A DNA stretch of 49,845 nt from Betaproteobacteria bacterium (lineage in GTDB: Bacteria; Pseudomonadota; Gammaproteobacteria; Burkholderiales; Burkholderiaceae). The notes beneath the pieces were generated by a model. That model was not told the origin of the DNA. It searched no databases and saw only the letters and a list, made by a program, of their open reading frames with translations. A program made the position numbers and the translations under genes. The DNA lies in the NCBI GenBank assembly GCA_009927445.1, contig RFMZ01000137.1:1-49845 (forward strand), read 5' to 3'. Of the stretch, positions 1 through 5,897 are shown piece by piece (the stretch's first letter is position 1; the number at the start of each line of letters is the position of its first letter).

Positions 1-60
1 TTCGAACTCACGACCCTCTGCTCCCAAAGCAGATGCGCTACCAGGCTGCGCTACGCCCCG
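1..60 (-). tRNA. tRNA-Pro (anticodon UGG), 3' end cut by the window edge
   Basis: Read on the minus strand, the segment starts with the acceptor strand CGGGGCG, then TA, a D-arm with AGCCTGGTAGCGC, an anticodon arm with loop CTTTGGGAG (anticodon TGG, proline), and the start of the T-arm with GAGTTCGAA. The T-arm 3' strand, acceptor 3' strand and any CCA lie beyond position 1. CGGGG plus TGG is characteristic of bacterial tRNA-Pro. It lies 23 bp downstream of the acyltransferase gene on the same strand. Confidence 0.93.
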
Positions 61-83
61 AACAATCCATATTTTAACCTGTT

Positions 84-827
84 TTACTTGGGAGCGCTAT
101 TATTCCCCCCCCGCAAAAGCATTATGACTTCCCGAGCTTTATCAGATAAGACTTTTCTATCTGACATACCAACTAATGGCTCTCCAATATCTAGCCTTAC
201 AACGAGGGGGCTTTCTCGTAAAGTGCTTTGAATTGACTGTAAAAGACTCATCTCACCTATAAAGGCTGGAGCGGTTGAAATTTTCTTAGTCTTGACAGAT
301 TGATAAGAAATTGCAACTGGGATACATGGAACTTGCGTATTAATTACTGACTGGAAAAGGCCAGAGTGGAATGGTAAAACCTTCGTTCCATCTGAAGATG
401 TTCCCTCAGGAAATATGCAGATTTGATCACCATCTTTAAAAGCTTCCACAATTGCATTCGAAATATTTCTTGAATCTCCTTTTGTTTGTCGATCAATAAA
501 AAGAGTTCTTATTTTTTTTGCCATAACTCCAAAAATAGGCCAAGTGGATACCTCTTTTTTTGCAACAAATCGCAAAGGAAGATAGGCGTTCAAAACATGA
601 ATATCTAACCAAGAAATATGGTTACTTACCACTAAGGCAGGAAATTGATCATCGATAGTTCCCCCAAAGACCTCGAGACGGACTTGAAAAATATCTAATA
701 ATTGCCCGCACCAATTCTGAACATACTTTTTTTTATTTGAATCCGATACCTGATGAAAAGTCCATAAAACGATCCAAAAACCTTTAAATAGATGAAAAGT
801 CAGCTTGATATAGGCAACAAGGATCAT
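84..827 (-). CDS. PlsC-family 1-acyl-glycerol-phosphate acyltransferase, candidate OlsA
   Basis: This 247-residue membrane-associated acyltransferase belongs to the PlsC/LPLAT family. The catalytic HX4D motif is visible as NHISWLD (His70, Asp75), and the glycerol-phosphate binding motif FPEGTS lies near residues 139-144. A hydrophobic stretch at residues 5-23 could anchor it. The generic function is transfer of an acyl chain to lysophosphatidic acid, giving phosphatidic acid. OlsA, which O-acylates lyso-ornithine lipid, belongs to the same family. An OlsB homologue lies 2.5 kb away in a lipid cassette, so OlsA is an attractive alternative, but sequence alone cannot decide. The gene is divergent from plcP and shares its 77-bp intergenic region. 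A GAAGG stretch lies 13 nt before the ATG, rather far for a ribosome binding site. The family is certain; the substrate is not. Confidence 0.85.
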   Translation of the reverse strand: MILVAYIKLTFHLFKGFWIVLWTFHQVSDSNKKKYVQNWCGQLLDIFQVRLEVFGGTIDDQFPALVVSNHISWLDIHVLNAYLPLRFVAKKEVSTWPIFGVMAKKIRTLFIDRQTKGDSRNISNAIVEAFKDGDQICIFPEGTSSDGTKVLPFHSGLFQSVINTQVPCIPVAISYQSVKTKKISTAPAFIGEMSLLQSIQSTLRESPLVVRLDIGEPLVGMSDRKVLSDKAREVIMLLRGGNNSAPK

Positions 828-862
828 TTATTTTTAAGTACCTTCATAAAAATGCAACAAAA

Positions 863-896
863 AAGTCATCTTTCTGACATATTACTTTGGCTTAAT
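863..896 (+). promoter_or_regulatory. Candidate PhoB-dependent promoter of plcP-agt-dgkA
   Basis: The Pho-box-like repeat AAGTCAT-CTTT-CTGACAT spans 863-880. Against the CTGTCAT half-site it matches 5/7 and 6/7. Exactly 10 nt later comes CTTAAT (891-896), 4/6 to TATAAT. This is the known spacing of PhoB-activated promoters, where the box replaces the -35 element. The predicted start near 903 is only 1-2 nt before the plcP ATG, which suggests a leaderless message. Read on the minus strand the same box is a weaker site (5/7, 4/7) with TTTTAT 11 nt downstream, so control of the divergent acyltransferase gene is possible. Confidence 0.6.
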
Positions 897-904
897 AAAA
901 GCCA

Positions 905-1759
905 ATGGCACAATATCGAACGATATGGATATCTGATGTTCACTTAGGCACAATTGGATGCCAGGCTGATTATCTACTCGATTTTTTAAAGCATAACGAA
1001 GCACACACATTTTACCTAGTTGGAGACATGATAGACGGTTGGCGTCTTAAAAAATCATGGTACTGGCCACAAGCCCACAACGATGTAATCCAAAAAATTC
1101 TCAGAAAAGTTCGTAAGGGAGCAGAAGTTTTTTACATCCCTGGTAATCATGATGAAATGGCTAGGCAATTTATTGGTATGACTTTTGGTGAAATTCAAAT
1201 ACGGGAAGATATGATCCATATTACCGCCAAAGGAAAAAAATTATGGATTACCCATGGCGACATCTTTGATAGTGTCATGCAGTATGCTAAATGGCTGGCT
1301 TATTTAGGTGATAATCTATACACATTAATTTTGTCGGTAAATCGTTACTTCAACTATATCCGTATCAAATGTGGCTTTCAATATTGGTCATTGTCACAAT
1401 ATCTGAAGACAAAAGTAAAAAATGCAGTCAATTTCATTACTGATTTTGAGGTATTAATGACTCGGGAAGCAAAAAATAGAAAATGCGATGGCGTAGTTTG
1501 TGGGCACATTCACAAAGCTGAAATCAGATTAATTGATGGCCTTTTATATTGCAATGATGGCGATTGGGTTGAAAGCATGTCCGCTCTCGTCGAAACTTTA
1601 GATGGCGAACTACAAATTGTATTTTGGCCTCATATTTTAGATGTTGATATAGAGCATTCACCGCTCGATATTAAACCGCTAACGCCGTCAGTTGCTCATC
1701 AAAGCAATTCTGGGACACAGTTACCAACTGCCGTAACTACTGAATCTCTCAATCTATAA
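905..1759 (+). CDS. plcP: COG2908 metallophosphoesterase, probable phospholipase C PlcP
   Basis: This 284-residue calcineurin-like metallophosphoesterase has the metal-binding motifs in order: DVHLG (Asp11, His13), GDMIDGW (Asp41), GNHDE (Asn81, His82), THGD (His117) and a late GHIH near residue 200. Such proteins are often labelled UDP-2,3-diacylglucosamine pyrophosphatase (LpxH). Within COG2908, however, forms of about 280 residues next to a GT4 glycosyltransferase correspond to PlcP of Sinorhizobium meliloti and marine bacteria. PlcP cuts phospholipid head groups to leave diacylglycerol during phosphate starvation. Here the next gene is such a glycosyltransferase (gap 11 bp), then dgkA, and a Pho-box-like promoter sits just upstream. 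No Shine-Dalgarno sequence precedes the ATG, in line with a leaderless transcript. The fold is certain; the PlcP assignment is inferred from context. Confidence 0.75.
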   Translation: MAQYRTIWISDVHLGTIGCQADYLLDFLKHNEAHTFYLVGDMIDGWRLKKSWYWPQAHNDVIQKILRKVRKGAEVFYIPGNHDEMARQFIGMTFGEIQIREDMIHITAKGKKLWITHGDIFDSVMQYAKWLAYLGDNLYTLILSVNRYFNYIRIKCGFQYWSLSQYLKTKVKNAVNFITDFEVLMTREAKNRKCDGVVCGHIHKAEIRLIDGLLYCNDGDWVESMSALVETLDGELQIVFWPHILDVDIEHSPLDIKPLTPSVAHQSNSGTQLPTAVTTESLNL

Positions 1760-1770
1760 GGAATATCGAC

Positions 1771-2805
1771 ATGAAAATTATGATCATTACAGATGCATGG
1801 GAACCCCAAGTAAACGGCGTTGTACGTACTTTAAAGCAAACGAGACTAGAACTTCAAAATATGGGTCATACAGTCGATATTCTGACCCCCAATGAATTTC
1901 ATACTGTGCCATGTCCAACCTATCCTGATATCTCTTTATCACTTTTTCCAGGAAAAAAAGTATCCGAGCGCATATCCGTTTTTAATCCAGATGCTATTCA
2001 CATAGCAACCGAAGGTCCCCTTGGACTCTCAGCAAGATCTTACGCCATAAAAAATCATTTACCTTTTTCTACCGCCTACCACACGCGCTTTCCGGAATAT
2101 GTAAAGGCAAGAACAGCTATTCCACTCCACATTACGTACCGCTTTTTAAGATGGTTTCATGGCAAATCGATGGCTGTGATGGTACCTACTGCAACTGTCG
2201 TTGCTGATTTACAAAAATATGGTTTTGATAATGTAGTTCTTTGGAGTCGTGGTGTTGATACTAACATGTTCAAGCCACAAGAATCAAAAGTCCTTAATTC
2301 ATCACATCCAATATTTTTATATGTAGGGCGAGTTGCTATCGAAAAAAATATTGAGGTTTTTTTATCAACTGACTTACCTGGTTCTAAGTGGGTAGTAGGC
2401 GACGGTCCTGCTCTAGCTTATTTAAAGGCTAAATATCCATTAGTCAATTACTTGGGTGTACTTGATCAACCTGAACTGGCTAAAGTTTATGCCGCAGCAG
2501 ATGTATTTGTATTTCCAAGTAAAACAGATACCTTTGGCCTAGTACTCCTTGAAGCAATGGCATGTGGATTGCCAGTCGCTGCGTATCCAGTTACCGGACC
2601 AATTGATGTTATTGGTAATTCAAATAGTGGTGTTATGCATACAGACCTTCGGGAGGCCTGCTTACAAGCACTTCATCTTTCTAGAAATGATGCCCGTTCC
2701 CACGCTGAAAAATTCTCCTGGCAAGTAGCCAGTGAACAATTTCTAAAGCATCTTAAGCCAGTGCCTAGTGGTTTAATTCAAGCAAATAAAGAACTAACAA
2801 TTTAG
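1771..2805 (+). CDS. agt: GT4-family glycosyltransferase, probable diacylglycerol glycosyltransferase (Agt)
   Basis: This 344-residue GT-B fold enzyme has the N-terminal motif WEPQVNGVVRT, typical of GT4 mannosyl/glucosyltransferases acting on lipids. The C-terminal donor-binding domain shows YVGRVAIEKN and DTFGLVLLEAMACGLPV, the EX7E-type nucleotide-sugar motif. It lies 11 bp after plcP and 10 bp before dgkA, so the three are probably co-transcribed. In bacteria that remodel lipids, Agt uses the diacylglycerol released by PlcP to make mono- or diglycosyl-diacylglycerol, replacing phospholipid. Other GT4 enzymes of this subgroup make phosphatidylinositol mannosides, so the sugar donor and acceptor remain open. 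A GGAAT stretch upstream of the ATG at 1771 may serve as ribosome binding site. Confidence 0.75.
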   Translation: MKIMIITDAWEPQVNGVVRTLKQTRLELQNMGHTVDILTPNEFHTVPCPTYPDISLSLFPGKKVSERISVFNPDAIHIATEGPLGLSARSYAIKNHLPFSTAYHTRFPEYVKARTAIPLHITYRFLRWFHGKSMAVMVPTATVVADLQKYGFDNVVLWSRGVDTNMFKPQESKVLNSSHPIFLYVGRVAIEKNIEVFLSTDLPGSKWVVGDGPALAYLKAKYPLVNYLGVLDQPELAKVYAAADVFVFPSKTDTFGLVLLEAMACGLPVAAYPVTGPIDVIGNSNSGVMHTDLREACLQALHLSRNDARSHAEKFSWQVASEQFLKHLKPVPSGLIQANKELTI

Positions 2806-2815
2806 ATCGATATTT

Positions 2816-3220
2816 ATGAGCGATGATTACCATATTGACCAAAATCCCTACAAGGGCAATAAGGGCCTCACGCGCGCATTACGTGCCGCGGTCAATTCAT
2901 GGCATGGGCTGGTATTTGCATATCAAGAGGAAAGTGCCTTTCGACAAGAGTTAGCTATTACTTGCATCCTCATACCGATATCAATTTTTCTTCCAGTATC
3001 TCCAATCGAGCACGTAGCACTTATTTCTTCTATCTGCCTCGTTCTAATTATTGAATTACTTAATTCAAGTATCGAAGCGGCGATTGACCGAATTTCCTTT
3101 GAGCATCATGGCCTTTCAAAACGCGCAAAAGATTTTGGTAGTGCGGCGGTTATGCTCGCACTTTTTTTATGCTTAATTACTTGGGTCTATATTACTTACC
3201 CTCTTATCCAAACAACCTAG
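2816..3220 (+). CDS. dgkA: Diacylglycerol kinase (prokaryotic DgkA)
   Basis: This integral membrane kinase of 134 residues compares with about 121 in E. coli DgkA. It phosphorylates diacylglycerol to phosphatidic acid using ATP. The family motif ELLNSSIEAAIDR is followed by LSKRAKDFGSAAVM, and there are three membrane segments (about residues 47-63, 66-82 and 108-130). The N-terminus FAYQEESAFRQE also fits the family. In E. coli DgkA recycles diacylglycerol from periplasmic glucan synthesis. Here, directly behind plcP and agt, it could instead return excess PlcP-derived diacylglycerol to the phospholipid pool. The gene has no obvious Shine-Dalgarno sequence and may depend on coupling to agt, 10 bp upstream. 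Confidence 0.92.
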   Translation: MSDDYHIDQNPYKGNKGLTRALRAAVNSWHGLVFAYQEESAFRQELAITCILIPISIFLPVSPIEHVALISSICLVLIIELLNSSIEAAIDRISFEHHGLSKRAKDFGSAAVMLALFLCLITWVYITYPLIQTT

Positions 3221-3239
3221 TTCTGCTGACTAATTGCAG

Positions 3240-3273
3240 CTGTCATGATTTTGTAATCTTACTTCAATAAAAT
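3240..3273 (+). promoter_or_regulatory. Candidate PhoB-dependent promoter of olsB
   Basis: The repeat CTGTCAT-GATT-TTGTAAT (3240-3257) has a perfect first half-site and a 5/7 second one. A third, weaker half-site, CTTCAAT, follows at the same 11-bp pitch (3262-3268). TAAAAT (3268-3273, 5/6 to TATAAT) begins exactly 10 nt after the box. The predicted start is near 3280, giving a short leader with AAGG just before the olsB ATG. PhoB control of ornithine-lipid synthesis is known from Sinorhizobium meliloti. Confidence 0.65.
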
Positions 3274-3301
3274 TTTAATAATTACACTTTGATAAGGCCC
3301 T

Positions 3302-4240
3302 ATGAAAGAAATCCCAAATCCATTACATGCCATCAATTTTATAACCGATGGTTTTACCAGCAGGATTGTCAATAAAATCTTAGGCATGCACCCCCTAGAA
3401 AAGCTCAATAGCTTGTTCCCCAACAAAAAAAGCATAAAAAAAAGTCATCAGTTAAAAAAACTTAAAAAAATTTTAAACAAAACGACTCCTGCAGTAACTG
3501 ACAAATCTGAGATCAAGAAATCTCGTCCTCTTGAGGCATATATTGCGCGTGACATGAATGAGGTCAAAGAAGCTCAAGCACTGCGTTATAAAGTATTCGC
3601 TGAGGAATTGGGTGCAAGACTGCCATTTAATTCTGAAAATTTAGATATTGATGAATTTGATCAATATTGCGATCATCTCATTGTTCGGGATCAAGACAGC
3701 TTAATGGTCATCGGCACCTATCGAATATTGCCGCCAGATCAAGCAAAGCTGATTGGAAAAGTCTACTCCGCTAATGAATTTGACTTGTCGCGTATCGAAC
3801 ACTTACTTCCAAAAGCGGTAGAGGTTGGTCGGTCTTGCGTCCACCCTAATTATCGCTCTGGCGCAGTCATCATGGCTCTTTGGGCTGGACTCGGATCGTA
3901 TATGAGGCAACATGGCTATGAAATCCTGCTGGGTTGTGCAAGCGTTCCCATGGCCGATGGTGGACATTACGCTGCAAGTCTGAACAGAATTTTCTATGAA
4001 GCTAACTTATGTCCTGTAGAGTACCGAACCTTTCCTAAAGTGCCACTGCCACTTGACAAACTCAATACCAGTTTAGAAGTTGATCCCCCTGCTCTCATCA
4101 AGGGTTACTTACGACTTGGTGCTCAGATTTGCGGGGAACCGGCTTGGGACCCAGACTTTAATACAGCAGATTTTTTAACTATGTTGAGACTTTCTGATAT
4201 AAATCCGAAATATGGCAAACATTTCTTAAATTCGAATTAA
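3302..4240 (+). CDS. olsB: OlsB-type ornithine-acyl-ACP N-acyltransferase (GNAT fold)
   Basis: This 312-residue protein has an OlsB/Acetyltransf_5-type domain from about residue 75. It shows the family pattern of an aligned tyrosine/arginine helix (ALRYKVFAEELGA), DEFDQYCDHLIVRD, VEVGRSCVHPNYR and GCASVPM. OlsB transfers a 3-hydroxyacyl chain from ACP to ornithine, giving lyso-ornithine lipid, a phosphorus-free membrane lipid. The first 75 residues are rich in lysine and not part of the catalytic domain. The gene has its own Pho-box-like promoter and an AAGG ribosome binding site 4 nt before the ATG. Its stop overlaps that of the convergent ppx gene (TTAA, 4 bp). Related acyltransferases of the same fold exist, so the exact acceptor is inferred; the lipid cassette around it supports ornithine lipid. 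Confidence 0.83.
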   Translation: MKEIPNPLHAINFITDGFTSRIVNKILGMHPLEKLNSLFPNKKSIKKSHQLKKLKKILNKTTPAVTDKSEIKKSRPLEAYIARDMNEVKEAQALRYKVFAEELGARLPFNSENLDIDEFDQYCDHLIVRDQDSLMVIGTYRILPPDQAKLIGKVYSANEFDLSRIEHLLPKAVEVGRSCVHPNYRSGAVIMALWAGLGSYMRQHGYEILLGCASVPMADGGHYAASLNRIFYEANLCPVEYRTFPKVPLPLDKLNTSLEVDPPALIKGYLRLGAQICGEPAWDPDFNTADFLTMLRLSDINPKYGKHFLNSN

Positions 4241-5799
4241 TATAGATCAATCTCATACTCTTTTCCGACCTTCGACCAATCCTCGGCCTCTTTTCTAAGA
4301 CTGTACTCAGTTAAAGTATGGTTCTCTAACCACTCTTTAGAGAGGCTTACCTTAAATCCTCTTGGGGTTTGCTGAACTAAAATGGTGGGGATATCCTCTT
4401 CCACTCTTTTTCTAGATAAAACAAGCGCCAACCTCAAGCTAAACAACATTCTCCAGTCGATAAAATTACTACTCACTGATAGTTTTCCCAACTTGCCAGT
4501 GTGGCCCAATAGGAGTGCTGATAATCGAATTTGATCATTTTTAGAAAATCCGGGCATATCAGCATGTGCAGATATATAAGCCGAATGCTTATGATAGCCA
4601 TTATGGGATATGGATAAGCCTATTTCATGAAGTCGTGCCGCCCAACCCAGTAAAGCCATATTGTTAGTTCGATCTTCATCTTTTGGTTCTGGGAATTGCT
4701 CTAAAAATATCGTGGCTAAATGTTCGACTCTTTTGGACTGCTCCAAATCAACACTATAGCGCTTCATAAATTGTTCAACAGTTACAAAACGCATGTCATG
4801 ATGTTGTGAGCGCCCAAGAAAGTCGTATAAAACTCCCATCCGAAGGGCTGCTTCAACAATTTCCATAGACTCAATGCGAAGTTCATCAAAAGCCGCAATC
4901 ATAATTGCTAAGCCCCCAGGTAAAACTAGGCGACGATCTGACTTGAGTGCAGTTAATTCCAGAGATTGCATCGACTCGGCATTAATCAAAACTTCTTTGA
5001 GGTTTTCTAATCCCTCGCGGGTAATAATGCCAGTTGACTCAATCCAAAGAGTATCTTTCTTGAGCTGACCATCTAAACCATTCAGGGCGATTAATTCAGC
5101 TAAAGCCTTAGCAGTTCCAGATGACCCAATTGCTTGATCCCAGCCTTTTTTTCGAAACTCTTTTGCTAAAATTTGAATTTCTTGCCGAGCAGCTAATTCT
5201 GCTTGTTTAAAGCTATAACGATCAACTGCTCCATTAGCAAAGAATTTTTGACTATGAGAGACGCATCCGATATACAAACTTTCCATTATATTGGCCTCAT
5301 AACCTTTGCCAATAATAAATTCTGTTGAACCGCCACCAATATCGATGACTAAACGGTTGCCTGAATTTGCAGGTGCACCATGTGATGCGCCTACATATAC
5401 AAGCCTTGCCTCTTCTCTGCCTGCAATTACCTCTATGGGAAAACCTAACTCAATTTCTGCCTGTGCAATAAATGCTGAAGCATTTTTAGCTACGCGTAAA
5501 GTATTAGTCGCTACTGCTCGTACCTGCATCGGAGAAAAATTCCTCAATCGTTCTCCAAATCGTCTAATAGAACTGAGTCCTCGAGCAAAAGCCTGCGTAT
5601 CTAAGTTTTTATGTCGGTCTAAACCTGCCGCTAACTTAATCGAATCCCTCAAAGTATCAACTGGTCGTAATTGAAAACCTGAGGGCGTCTCTACAATTTG
5701 AGCGATGACCATACGAAAACTATTTGAACCGAGATCTACTGATGCAATTAGTTTGGGATCAGAATCGTTGGCTTGGGAGAAATACTGAAGTGATAACAT
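4237..5799 (-). CDS. ppx: Exopolyphosphatase (Ppx/GppA family)
   Basis: This 520-residue Ppx/GppA phosphatase releases terminal phosphate from polyphosphate and may also hydrolyse pppGpp. The ASKHA fold motifs are clear: SVDLGSNSFRMVIAQ near residue 20, AVATNTLRVAKN, GREEARLVYVGA and the phosphate loop VIDIGGGSTEFIIG. An HD-like C-terminal region includes LLGWAARLHEIGLSISH. The length fits full-size Ppx. It is transcribed divergently from ppk over a 98-bp region that carries Pho-box-like repeats for both genes. It is convergent with olsB, with overlapping stop codons. The upstream 5' leader would be only about 17 nt and has no strong Shine-Dalgarno match. Confidence 0.93.
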   Translation of the reverse strand: MLSLQYFSQANDSDPKLIASVDLGSNSFRMVIAQIVETPSGFQLRPVDTLRDSIKLAAGLDRHKNLDTQAFARGLSSIRRFGERLRNFSPMQVRAVATNTLRVAKNASAFIAQAEIELGFPIEVIAGREEARLVYVGASHGAPANSGNRLVIDIGGGSTEFIIGKGYEANIMESLYIGCVSHSQKFFANGAVDRYSFKQAELAARQEIQILAKEFRKKGWDQAIGSSGTAKALAELIALNGLDGQLKKDTLWIESTGIITREGLENLKEVLINAESMQSLELTALKSDRRLVLPGGLAIMIAAFDELRIESMEIVEAALRMGVLYDFLGRSQHHDMRFVTVEQFMKRYSVDLEQSKRVEHLATIFLEQFPEPKDEDRTNNMALLGWAARLHEIGLSISHNGYHKHSAYISAHADMPGFSKNDQIRLSALLLGHTGKLGKLSVSSNFIDWRMLFSLRLALVLSRKRVEEDIPTILVQQTPRGFKVSLSKEWLENHTLTEYSLRKEAEDWSKVGKEYEIDLY

Positions 5800-5822
5800 A
5801 CTATAGACTCAAGTAAAAAATG

Positions 5823-5856
5823 ATTATATTTATTTAATATGTCATTTTAAAGACAT
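5823..5856 (-). promoter_or_regulatory. Candidate PhoB-dependent promoter of ppx
   Basis: On the minus strand ATGTCTT-TAAA-ATGACAT runs from 5856 to 5839 (5/7 and 5/7 to CTGTCAT). A perfect TATAAT (5828-5823) begins exactly 10 nt further on. The predicted start near 5816 leaves about 17 nt of leader before the ppx ATG. The proximal half of this box is one arm of a 12-bp inverted repeat (5839-5850 / 5865-5876) shared with the divergent ppk promoter. Confidence 0.6.
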
Positions 5857-5858
5857 AT

Positions 5859-5892
5859 TATTCATTAAAATGACATGTTTGCATGAAATAAT
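5859..5892 (+). promoter_or_regulatory. Candidate PhoB-dependent promoter of ppk
   Basis: TATTCAT-TAAA-ATGACAT (5859-5876) is a Pho-box-like direct repeat (4/7 and 5/7). AATAAT (5887-5892, 5/6 to TATAAT) begins exactly 10 nt after it. The predicted transcription start falls on or next to the ppk ATG at 5898, and there is no Shine-Dalgarno sequence, so the message may be leaderless. This is the weakest of the five boxes taken alone; its mirror-image relation to the ppx box strengthens it. Confidence 0.5.
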
Positions 5893-5897
5893 AATTT

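Noticed and set aside
846..880. A second Pho promoter reading towards the PlsC-family gene
   Set aside because: The same box on the minus strand is only 5/7 and 4/7, and its TTTTAT hexamer is 11 nt away instead of 10; mentioned only as a possibility in the plcP promoter entry.
4874..5674. Open reading frames on the plus strand inside ppx
   Set aside because: They are shadows of a well-conserved gene on the other strand and show no family motif; the same applies to many similar frames inside pst, carB, prpE and ftsH.
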